Source of the DNA: JANQRV01 sp964533785
Lineage (GTDB): Bacteria > Bacteroidota > Bacteroidia > Chitinophagales > Saprospiraceae
NCBI GenBank assembly: GCA_964533785.1
Contig: CAZHNG010000303.1
Coordinates: forward strand, 1-8,359
DNA: 8,359 bases
Reading direction: 5' to 3'
The notes beneath the pieces were generated by a model. The model was given only the letters and a program-made list of their open reading frames with translations. It did not search any database and was not told the origin of the DNA. Position numbers and translations under genes: made by a program. Of this stretch, positions 1-5,701 are shown one piece after another (the first letter of the stretch is position 1; every line of letters starts with the position of its first letter).

Positions 1-570
1 TCAGACCGAGGCAGCTACCAAGCCGCTTTCGACGGTGGGCTTAGGGAAGTGAGCTATGAACACGACACCATCATGCAGGATGCTGTCTCTTTATTTACAT
101 CTTCCTTTGGCTTCAAGCCGCTCTCCTTTATAGCGCCCAACTACGTTTGGCATAAGGGCATTGAAGATACCGCATTTGATTTAGGTATAAAGTACATCCA
201 AGGCAGCCCCGCGCAGAATATTTCCAAAGATCATGGTGCGCCCCGCAAAATCAGTCGGCATTTTATGGGACAGCGCAATCACAACCGGCAGCGTTATTTG
301 GTGCGCAATGCCCACTTTGAACCTACACTGAGCAAGCGATCCGATCCTGCCGACGCATGCCTTCAACAAATCGGCAGGGCTTTCTTTTGGCGCAAGCCTG
401 CTATCATTTCTACCCACCGGGTAAATTACATTGGTTCGATAAATGAAGGGAATCCTGATAACAGCCTACGGCAGCTTGACGCCCTCCTGCTAGGTATAAT
501 ACGGCGTTGGCCAGACGTTGAATTCATGTCTTCAGATGAACTAGGTAAATTGATCGATAAAGATGACTGA
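1..570 (+). CDS. Polysaccharide deacetylase-like protein, 3' part only
   Basis: The reading frame is open from base 1 to the TGA at 568-570, so the 5' end lies outside the window. The GTG at 49 is only an internal codon and probably not the true start. About 189 residues are visible. The stretch SFIAPNYVW followed by a helix and LGIKYIQG resembles the motif-3 region of NodB-type deacetylases (an R/A-P-x-Y/W motif, then a helix and a Gly-Tyr-Lys strand). The later IISTHRVNYIGS resembles the C-terminal histidine motif of that fold. The end, WPDVEFMSSDELGKLI, is typical of Bacteroidota surface-polysaccharide deacetylase-like proteins as I remember them. The metal-binding Asp and His motifs would lie upstream and cannot be checked. 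It overlaps the next gene by 8 nt (ATGACTGA), which suggests translational coupling. Family assignment is by recall of motif style, so it is moderate; a hydrolase of another (beta/alpha)-barrel family is the alternative. Confidence 0.55.
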   Translation, partial: SDRGSYQAAFDGGLREVSYEHDTIMQDAVSLFTSSFGFKPLSFIAPNYVWHKGIEDTAFDLGIKYIQGSPAQNISKDHGAPRKISRHFMGQRNHNRQRYLVRNAHFEPTLSKRSDPADACLQQIGRAFFWRKPAIISTHRVNYIGSINEGNPDNSLRQLDALLLGIIRRWPDVEFMSSDELGKLIDKDD

Positions 571-1684
571 ATTAAAAGTATTGGTTACTGGTGATTTTTG
601 CCCCTTGCACAGGCTGGCGAAAATATCGGCTGGAGATGAGCAATTATTAGGTGATTTTCGCACATTTATAGCTGATGCAGACCTAGCCATTACCAATTTG
701 GAATGCCCTATAACCGAGCACAATACGCCCATTGCCAAGACCGGACCAGCCCTGAAGGGGCATGTCGGCGCGCTCGATTTTCTAGTGGCCTCCGGTTTTC
801 ATCTGGTCACCTTAGCCAACAATCATATTATGGACTATGGGGAGCAAGGCTTGCAAGACACCCTGTCCCATCTAAGCGATAAGCGCATTGAGTACGTCGG
901 CGCAGGAATGAATGCCGAAGAAGCTTCGGCTATTTACTACTACACTTTCGGAAAGTACATGCTGGCCATCATCAACGTAGCCGAAAACGAGTGGTCCACC
1001 ACCCATGACCAATCGCCTGGCGCCAACCCCATTGACCCCTTGCACGTCTATCGGCAAATCGAGACTGCTAAAAAACAAGCTACGCACGTCCTTTTGATTA
1101 CCCACGGGGGCCATGAGATGTACGAACTGCCCAGCCCACGTATGCAGACTTGGTTCCGCACTTTTATAGAAATGGGGGTGGATGCGGTAGTCAATCACCA
1201 TACCCACTGTGTCAGTGGTCACGAAGTATACCAAGGAAAGCCCATTTTCTATTCCACGGGCAACTTCCTTTTTGATGCTCCTGCCCACAGAAATTCAATA
1301 TGGAATACCGGCATGGCGGTAACGCTGACCTTCGGCCCAGATAAAATCGGCTTTGAGCCGACCTGCTTCCGTCAATGCGATACGACCCCTGTGCTCGAAG
1401 TACTGCCATCCGGCACTCTAGCGGCAAAAGTAGACATCCTCAACCGCAGCATAGCGGATTCGGAGCAGCTCAGTGCCGCTTTTGAGCAATATTGCCGATC
1501 TAAGAAGCGCATGTACAACGCCTACTTGGAACCTCACCGCAATAAATACCTAGGTGCTCTTCAAAGTAGAGGTCTGTTGCCTTCCTTATGGCACAAAAAG
1601 AAAAAGTTGTATCTAGAGAATTTGGTCAGATGCGAATCACACCGAGATATCATATCCTTCCTTTTGGGAATAAGCCAAAAGTAA
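563..1684 (+). CDS. CapA-family (PGA_cap) metallophosphoesterase-like protein
   Basis: 373 residues, full length for the CapA/PGA_cap family (Pfam PF09587), which has a calcineurin-like phosphoesterase fold. Motifs run in the expected order: GDFCP (10-14), NLECPI (45-50), GPALKG (61-66), LANNHIMDYGEQGL (84-97), HGGHEMYELPSP (181-192), then NHHTHCVSGHEVYQGKPIFY (211-230) and STGNFLFD (231-238). The Asp, Asn and His residues in these blocks are the probable metal ligands. Bacillus CapA belongs to poly-gamma-glutamate synthesis, but many Bacteroidota members sit in exopolysaccharide clusters with no glutamate ligase, and none is seen here. The biochemical role is therefore unknown; capsule or exopolysaccharide processing is inferred. 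I see no signal peptide. The start overlaps the upstream stop by 8 nt, supporting co-translation. The last 30 or so codons (Lys-rich, then RCESHRDII) run into AT-rich DNA but look like a normal family C-terminus. Confidence 0.87.
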   Translation: MTELKVLVTGDFCPLHRLAKISAGDEQLLGDFRTFIADADLAITNLECPITEHNTPIAKTGPALKGHVGALDFLVASGFHLVTLANNHIMDYGEQGLQDTLSHLSDKRIEYVGAGMNAEEASAIYYYTFGKYMLAIINVAENEWSTTHDQSPGANPIDPLHVYRQIETAKKQATHVLLITHGGHEMYELPSPRMQTWFRTFIEMGVDAVVNHHTHCVSGHEVYQGKPIFYSTGNFLFDAPAHRNSIWNTGMAVTLTFGPDKIGFEPTCFRQCDTTPVLEVLPSGTLAAKVDILNRSIADSEQLSAAFEQYCRSKKRMYNAYLEPHRNKYLGALQSRGLLPSLWHKKKKLYLENLVRCESHRDIISFLLGISQK

Positions 1685-1716
1685 CAAATCTGATTCACTA
1701 TAAAATCTATAAACTT

Positions 1717-2616
1717 ATGCTGTATTACTGTAAGGGTCCAAATTTTATCATTCCAGGATTTCCCAAAGGCGGAACTACTTGGCTATATAATAGGCTTGTT
1801 GATTCGTCACTATTTTCAATGCCGGCTCAAAAAGAAATACATTTTTTCAACAGAGATAAAAACTATAACCTAGGCAGTTCAGGAAAAGAAAATGGATATT
1901 TTTTGCAAAGGAAAAGTTTACTAAGGAACTTTGGATATGAGGGCTTATATTTTTTCAGAGAGTATTTAAAGCTATGGGAAGCGAATGATGATACCTATTT
2001 AAGACTTTTTTCTAACACAGACCTAGCTTCGGGAGACATAACACCTATTTATGTACTATTAGGCGAGGAAGGTATAAAAAGAATGTCCGCAAAGCTGAAT
2101 GGCGTAAAAATCCTATTCATTTTAAGAGACCCTATAGAACGTTCTTGGTCTCAATTCAGAATGACTGCGGGAAGAAATAAGAAACCCATTGATAGATATA
2201 CTTTAGAAGAGATTAAATCCTTCTTTAATCAACCTTTACAAATTAAACGAAGCGATTATAAAAGAGGAATTGAGCTTTTTTCTAAACACTTCTCGAAGAG
2301 TCCAATTGCTGTGATTTTTTATGATACTTTACTGAAAAACCCTAATCTTTTTCTAGAAAGTGCAATAGGATTTATAACAGGTGTTTCTTCAGATAACTCT
2401 AGTGTAAATCTATCCTCAAAAGATCATGTCTCTACAAAAATAAAAATGCCCGACGAGGTTTATAAATTCCTCAAAGAACACTTATGCCATCAGTATGACT
2501 GGTTAGAAACAACGATTCCGCATTATGGGGAAAAGTGGAAATCTAGACACTACAGTTTCGATGAAACCTGTGAAAACTCTCAAAATGAAATATCTATTTA
2601 TTTCATTAACAAATAA
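1717..2616 (+). CDS. Sulfotransferase (PAPS-dependent type), AT-rich gene
   Basis: 299 residues from the ATG at 1717. The product should transfer sulfate from PAPS to a hydroxyl or amino group, here probably a sugar in the polymer made by this locus (inference). The 5'-phosphosulfate-binding loop PGFPKGGTTW is at residues 13-22 with Lys17 as the catalytic-type lysine. A GDITPIY block (106-112) matches the family's K/D-T-P-x-Y motif. The 3'-phosphate-binding block RDPIERSWSQF (137-147) carries Arg137 and Ser143. YKRGIEL (181-187) and YDTLLKNP (202-209) complete the heparan-sulfate-sulfotransferase-like pattern. The frame is open upstream to ATGs at 1588 and 1630, but these overlap capA by 97 and 55 nt and would add residues unlike the family. 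The 1717 start, 32 nt past the capA stop and 16 residues before the catalytic Lys, fits best; no clear Shine-Dalgarno precedes it. Base composition is far more AT-rich than the neighbours, suggesting separate acquisition. Confidence 0.85.
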   Translation: MLYYCKGPNFIIPGFPKGGTTWLYNRLVDSSLFSMPAQKEIHFFNRDKNYNLGSSGKENGYFLQRKSLLRNFGYEGLYFFREYLKLWEANDDTYLRLFSNTDLASGDITPIYVLLGEEGIKRMSAKLNGVKILFILRDPIERSWSQFRMTAGRNKKPIDRYTLEEIKSFFNQPLQIKRSDYKRGIELFSKHFSKSPIAVIFYDTLLKNPNLFLESAIGFITGVSSDNSSVNLSSKDHVSTKIKMPDEVYKFLKEHLCHQYDWLETTIPHYGEKWKSRHYSFDETCENSQNEISIYFINK

Positions 2617-2633
2617 ATAATTATTCAGACTAA

Positions 2634-3683
2634 ATGAAAATTGCCGTACACGACAGTAAAACTGGCTTCCACCCCCGCTGGATAGCATACTGTGCAGAAC
2701 GTGGCATATCTCACAAGCGCGTCAACTGCTACGCCAATGACCTCATTGAGCAGCTCGCTGACTGCGATGCCCTGATGTGGCACCACGGACAGCAAAACCC
2801 CAAAGACATCCTGATTGCCCGGCAGATTCTCTTCGCGCTGGAGCATACCGGCTTTATAGTTTTCCCGTACTTCAGGACTGCATGGCACTTCGACGACAAA
2901 GTCGCCCAGAAGTATCTCTTTGAGCGCATCAGTGCGCCCCTTGTCCCATCCTACGCATTTTTTGATCGCAAAGCAGCATTAGAATGGGCAGCATCCACCC
3001 CCTTCCCAAAAGTATTCAAGTTGCGCGGCGGGGCAGGCTCTTCCAACGTGAAGCTAGTGCGCACTCGGGCTCAAGCCGAGCGTATGATTCGGCAGGCATT
3101 CGGTAGGGGCTTTCCCAACTACGACCGCTGGGCCAGCCTCAAGGAGCGCTGGTACAAGTACCGCATTGGCAAAGCCAGCCTGCTGGAACCGATCAAGGGA
3201 ATAGCCCGCATCTTCCACTCCCCGCCCTTTGCCAAAGCCTTAGGGCGAGAAAGGAACTACGCCTACTTCCAAGACTTTATCCCCAATAACGATTCCGACA
3301 CCCGCATCATCGTCATTGGCGACAAAGCCTTTGGCTTGTACCGCTACGTCCGAAAGGGAGATTTCCGCGCTTCCGGCAGCGGTAATTTTGCCTATGAAAA
3401 AGAACTATTCGACGAGCGCTGCGTGCGCATTGCTTTCAACCTCACTCGAAGGCTACAGTCCCAGTGTGCTGCCTACGACTTTGTATTCGACGAAAGCAAT
3501 AATCCTTTGATTGTGGAAGTCAGTTATGGTTTTGTAAAGGAAGTCTATGATCCCTGCCCCGGTTATTGGGATGCAGGCTTGCGCTGGCATGAAGGGGCTT
3601 TTAATCCGCAGGGATGGATGGTAGATATAGTGCAAAAGCAGATTGAGCAGAGAAAATCAGGACGGGGAATTTCTCCAAATTAA
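2634..3683 (+). CDS. ATP-grasp family protein
   Basis: 349 residues; start ATG 17 nt after the preceding stop, no strong Shine-Dalgarno. ATP-grasp enzymes activate a carboxylate as acyl phosphate and join it to an amine, hydroxyl or thiol. Visible parts: an N-terminal pre-ATP-grasp domain (about 1-85), DDKVAQKYLF (87-96) opening the central domain, FPKVFKLRGGAGSSNVKLV (124-142) with Lys129 as likely ATP-phosphate ligand and a Gly-rich loop, QDFIPNNDSDTRIIVIGDKA (213-232), the Arg/Gly segment GLYRYVRKGDFRASGSGNF (234-252), and YDFVFDESNNPLIVEVSYGF (281-300), whose Asp282 and Glu295 sit where the metal-binding acidic residues occur. This is a RimK-like layout, with an inserted basic segment at 155-210 that I cannot assign. 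The substrate is unknown. Its position between two sulfotransferases points to decoration of the surface polymer or an oligosaccharide precursor, not to central metabolism. The family call is firm; the reaction is inference. Confidence 0.8.
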   Translation: MKIAVHDSKTGFHPRWIAYCAERGISHKRVNCYANDLIEQLADCDALMWHHGQQNPKDILIARQILFALEHTGFIVFPYFRTAWHFDDKVAQKYLFERISAPLVPSYAFFDRKAALEWAASTPFPKVFKLRGGAGSSNVKLVRTRAQAERMIRQAFGRGFPNYDRWASLKERWYKYRIGKASLLEPIKGIARIFHSPPFAKALGRERNYAYFQDFIPNNDSDTRIIVIGDKAFGLYRYVRKGDFRASGSGNFAYEKELFDERCVRIAFNLTRRLQSQCAAYDFVFDESNNPLIVEVSYGFVKEVYDPCPGYWDAGLRWHEGAFNPQGWMVDIVQKQIEQRKSGRGISPN

Positions 3684-3692
3684 TCCATCAAT

Positions 3693-4661
3693 ATGCCAGA
3701 CATCATATTTCATCTAGGCTTCCCCAAATGCGCCAGCACCACTTTGCAAAATCAGGTGTTCAAAGGCGAAAGGGGTAGTCTTGGCACCCATAAAGGGCTA
3801 AATAAAGCAGCCAACTACGCCAAGCAGTTTAAAGCCTGTACCCCTGTTGGGCCGAGGCAGTGGAGCGATTTCAGACAGGTCAAGAAATGGGCCAAAAGTG
3901 TCCGAGAAAATCATGATAACGCCATTCAGCGATTCCTGCTCAGCGAGGAAATGCTGGCCAACAAAAATAAATTCGTTCAACGCCCCATTATCCCGTTTCT
4001 AAAAAAATTCTCCGACACCATTTGGACAGACGGCAAGGTGAAAGCTATATTGGTGCTGCGCAACTATGCCGAACGGATGGCTTCCGGCTATGCGCAAGGT
4101 GCGCCTTCAAACCAATTTGCTTCGCAGGCTCATTTTGAGCAGCATATTGCCAAACTATTGGATAAGGGGCAAACACCCGATTACACCCTATGGGTTGCAG
4201 AGCTGTATGGCGCTTTAGGTAAAGAAAATGTGTGCGTGTTGCTCATGGAGGAAATCGGGCAGCTTCTTTTTTGGGAGCAATTACAGACATTTTGTCAACT
4301 GGAAAATTTTCAGCCAGACTCTATGCTGAACAGCAGCAAAAACTCAAAGAGAAAGGACAAAGATACCTGGATAATCCAACCCTATGATCCGGCTCAAAAA
4401 GCCAACGGTATGGTAAACAATATCTTTGGGTTTGCCTGGCCGCTCCACCTGCTAAGCAGTTACCGGGCACAGGCCCTGGAATTGGCCAAAAATAAATTGA
4501 CTGCCCGTTATGCGCACAAATATGATAAAGCGAACGAGAGTAGAAGCAAGGAATTCCAGCTTAGTCTGGGCTTACGCAAGCAAATTCAGAACCACTACCG
4601 CATATCTACAGCTCGGCTCTCTAAACTGTTAGAAAAAGATATGGCTGCCTTGGGATATTAA
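3693..4661 (+). CDS. Sulfotransferase-like P-loop protein
   Basis: 322 residues; ATG 9 nt after the ATP-grasp stop, so almost certainly the same transcript. LGFPKCASTTLQ (8-19) is the phosphosulfate-binding loop, with Lys12 and Thr16/Thr17. LLSEEML (82-88) is the acidic block common in bacterial sulfotransferases of this kind. ILVLRNYAERMASGY (119-133) is the 3'-phosphate-binding block with Arg123 and Ser131. YTLWVAELYGALGKENVCVL (164-183) matches the conserved segment after it. The protein shares only these blocks with the sulfotransferase at 1717-2616, so the two look like separate lineages, not a recent duplication. Base composition matches the surrounding genes, unlike the other sulfotransferase. 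The likely donor is PAPS and the acceptor unknown; a sugar of the locus polymer is inferred. A PAPS-independent P-loop protein cannot be excluded. No signal peptide or membrane segment is seen. Confidence 0.78.
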   Translation: MPDIIFHLGFPKCASTTLQNQVFKGERGSLGTHKGLNKAANYAKQFKACTPVGPRQWSDFRQVKKWAKSVRENHDNAIQRFLLSEEMLANKNKFVQRPIIPFLKKFSDTIWTDGKVKAILVLRNYAERMASGYAQGAPSNQFASQAHFEQHIAKLLDKGQTPDYTLWVAELYGALGKENVCVLLMEEIGQLLFWEQLQTFCQLENFQPDSMLNSSKNSKRKDKDTWIIQPYDPAQKANGMVNNIFGFAWPLHLLSSYRAQALELAKNKLTARYAHKYDKANESRSKEFQLSLGLRKQIQNHYRISTARLSKLLEKDMAALGY

Positions 4662-4677
4662 GGAGGGGTATTTATAG

Positions 4678-4737
4678 GTGAGCGGAATTTTTAACTGCCT
4701 TTGGCATGTTAATTCGCTGAAAATCAATAATTTTTAA
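4678..4737 (+). other. Possible 19-codon leader reading frame with Shine-Dalgarno-like site
   Basis: AGGAGGGG (4661-4668) overlaps the sulfotransferase stop and lies 9 nt before a GTG at 4678 that opens 19 codons ending in TAA at 4735-4737. This is the strongest Shine-Dalgarno-like match I noticed in the window. The frame is the same as that of the YdcF-like gene downstream, separated from it by that one stop. The peptide has no recognisable features and most of its codons lie inside a hairpin, so translation is speculative. Confidence 0.2.
4681..4718 (+). terminator. Intergenic imperfect hairpin after the second sulfotransferase gene
   Basis: Reading inward, the arms pair AGCG/CGCT, AATT/AATT, AAC/GTT and TGCC/GGCA around a TTT loop, with a bulged G at 4685, an unpaired TTT at 4690-4692 and a bulged T at 4707. 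A TTTTT run follows at 4731-4735, 12 nt after the stem, so it is not a classical intrinsic terminator. It could be a weak terminator, an RNA-end stabiliser or an attenuator between the sulfotransferase and YdcF-like genes. Confidence 0.4.
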
Positions 4738-4740
4738 CCT

Positions 4741-4756
4741 GGCAAGCTATGTTGCC
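4741..4756 (+). promoter_or_regulatory. Small hairpin just upstream of the YdcF-like gene
   Basis: GGCAA (4741-4745) pairs with TTGCC (4752-4756) around a six-base loop, GCTATG. It ends 14 nt before the inferred start of the YdcF-like gene, where a ribosome would bind. The loop contains the only nearby ATG (4748), which reads ATG TTG CCC TAA and stops after three codons. Five base pairs can arise by chance; any regulatory role is inference. Confidence 0.25.
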
Positions 4757-4770
4757 CTAAATTAATCAAT

Positions 4771-5550
4771 ATCAGAACCCTGGCCCACCTCCTAATCAAC
4801 CCCCTCCTTCTATTCTGGCTCCTCCTCCTAACAGCCGCCCTATTCACCTACCTGAAAAAAAAGAAACCCGCCAAATACCTGAGCATAACCGCCATCACCT
4901 GGCTCTTCTTAGTCTCCACCCCATTCCTGCCCAACCGGCTCATCCAAAGCCTGGAAAACCAATACTCCGTTTTTGAACCCCATCAATTTAAGGCCAAAGA
5001 CAGCCTGGTACACATCGTCGTATTAGGCGCGGGCCATACGCTCGACAAAAGACTTCCTGCAACTAACCAGCTATCAGAAGCCGCCTTAGGCCGCTTGATA
5101 GAAGGGCTGCGCGTATACCAGGCCCTGCCTGGAAGTGAATTGATTTTTTCCGGCTGGTCGAGTACCGGAAGGAAAAGCCAGGCGGAGGTGTTTGCTGAAG
5201 CGGCCAGAGACCTGGGCGTTGCACCAGCGCGCATTCACACCATGTCCACCCCCAGTAATACCCAGGAAGAGGCTTTGGCCTATACGGCAAAATTTGATAA
5301 ACAAAGGCCTCTAATTTTAGTCACCAACGCACACCACATGCCCCGTGCAATGATGCATTTCCGCAAGGCAGGACTAAATCCGGTACCAGCTCCTACCAAC
5401 CATTTCATCAAAGAAGATGACATCAATGATGGTGTGGAGTGGATGCCTAAATCTGGGTGTATAGAGCATATGCAAAGGGTGCTGCATGAGTATGTTGGGT
5501 TTGTGCATGGACGGTATGTGTGGTGGCGGAGGGAGCGTGCGAGAAAGTGA
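4771..5550 (+). CDS. DUF218 / YdcF-ElyC-type membrane protein, start codon non-standard or lost
   Basis: The frame is open from 4738 to the TGA at 5548-5550. Residues near the start (HLLINPLLLFWLLLLTAALF) form one membrane segment, and a second follows (YLSITAITWLFLVSTPFLPN, about 4876-4935). The DUF218 domain is complete: VVLGAG (5011-5028), ELIFSGWSSTGRKSQAEVF (about 5137-5193), PSNTQEEA (about 5251-5274) and LVTNAHHMPRAMMHF (about 5317-5361), ending in HEYVGFVHGRY. This matches YdcF/ElyC-like proteins, tied in E. coli to envelope and peptidoglycan homeostasis; its role here is unknown. No ATG, GTG or TTG occurs in frame before 5095, and a TTG start there would delete both membrane segments and half the domain. 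The best-fitting start is ATC at 4771, giving M-R-T-L-A-H-L-L as expected for the family; CTG at 4780 is the alternative. Either a rare start is used, or the gene is losing function, or the ATG was misread. Confidence 0.7.
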   Translation: MRTLAHLLINPLLLFWLLLLTAALFTYLKKKKPAKYLSITAITWLFLVSTPFLPNRLIQSLENQYSVFEPHQFKAKDSLVHIVVLGAGHTLDKRLPATNQLSEAALGRLIEGLRVYQALPGSELIFSGWSSTGRKSQAEVFAEAARDLGVAPARIHTMSTPSNTQEEALAYTAKFDKQRPLILVTNAHHMPRAMMHFRKAGLNPVPAPTNHFIKEDDINDGVEWMPKSGCIEHMQRVLHEYVGFVHGRYVWWRRERARK

Positions 5551-5567
5551 GAAGTGAGACCGTGAGA
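5547..5567. repeat. Three GTGAGA units at the gene end
   Basis: GTGAGA occurs at 5547-5552, 5554-5559 and 5562-5567, spaced 7 and 8 nt apart. The first contains the stop codon of the YdcF-like gene. The run leads straight into the GGATT-rich palindrome. Its meaning is unknown and it may be slippage-derived filler. Confidence 0.4.
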
Positions 5568-5569
5568 AA

Positions 5570-5674
5570 GATCACGGATTCGAGGGATTACGCGGATGGC
5601 ACGGATTTTAGTCCAATCATACCACAACAAAAATCGGCGACTATCCGCCAAATCGGCGTCATCAGCGTTCCATC
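5570..5674. repeat. Imperfect palindromic repeat element containing 48-bp repeat copy A
   Basis: The left arm (about 5570-5610) is built from ACGGATT, GGATTACGCGGAT and ACGGATTTT pieces. The right arm (about 5629-5674), read on the - strand, gives GATTTGGCGGAT and CGCCGATTTTT, so the arms form an imperfect inverted repeat around a loop of about 18 nt. The right arm lies within a 48-bp sequence (5627-5674) that recurs at 7938-7985 with one mismatch. Within it, AAATCGGCG occurs twice (5631-5639 and 5650-5658). No coding potential is visible. It looks like the dispersed GGATT-type intergenic repeats I associate with Bacteroidota genomes (recall, not a search). Its position between the YdcF-like gene and fcl may mark a boundary between transcription units. 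Confidence 0.75.
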
Positions 5675-5701
5675 CCTCCACTTTAGCCAAATATTTTCTA
5701 A

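Noticed and set aside
181..417. Antisense frame within the deacetylase-like gene
   Set aside because: Shadow of the + strand gene; no recognisable motifs and no start signal.
872..1288. Antisense 138-codon frame within capA
   Set aside because: It lies wholly opposite conserved CapA motifs, so its length is explained by the + strand coding constraint.
1588..1716. Longer N-terminus for the AT-rich sulfotransferase, starting at ATG 1588 or 1630
   Set aside because: It would overlap capA by 97 or 55 nt, and the added residues match nothing in the family. The catalytic loop is already near the N-terminus with the 1717 start.
563..4661. Poly-gamma-glutamate capsule operon
   Set aside because: Only a CapA-type gene is present; no CapB-type glutamate ligase or CapC is seen, and the ATP-grasp protein does not look like the Mur-ligase-type CapB.
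4700..4735. Promoter for the YdcF-like gene (TTTG at 4700, TAATTTTT at 4728)
   Set aside because: The gap of 24 nt is longer than usual and the TTTG lies in a hairpin loop; AT-rich DNA gives such matches by chance.
5095..5550. TTG-started 151-residue protein as the true gene
   Set aside because: In-frame homology continues upstream through two membrane segments and the first strand of the DUF218 domain, so this start would give a truncated fold.
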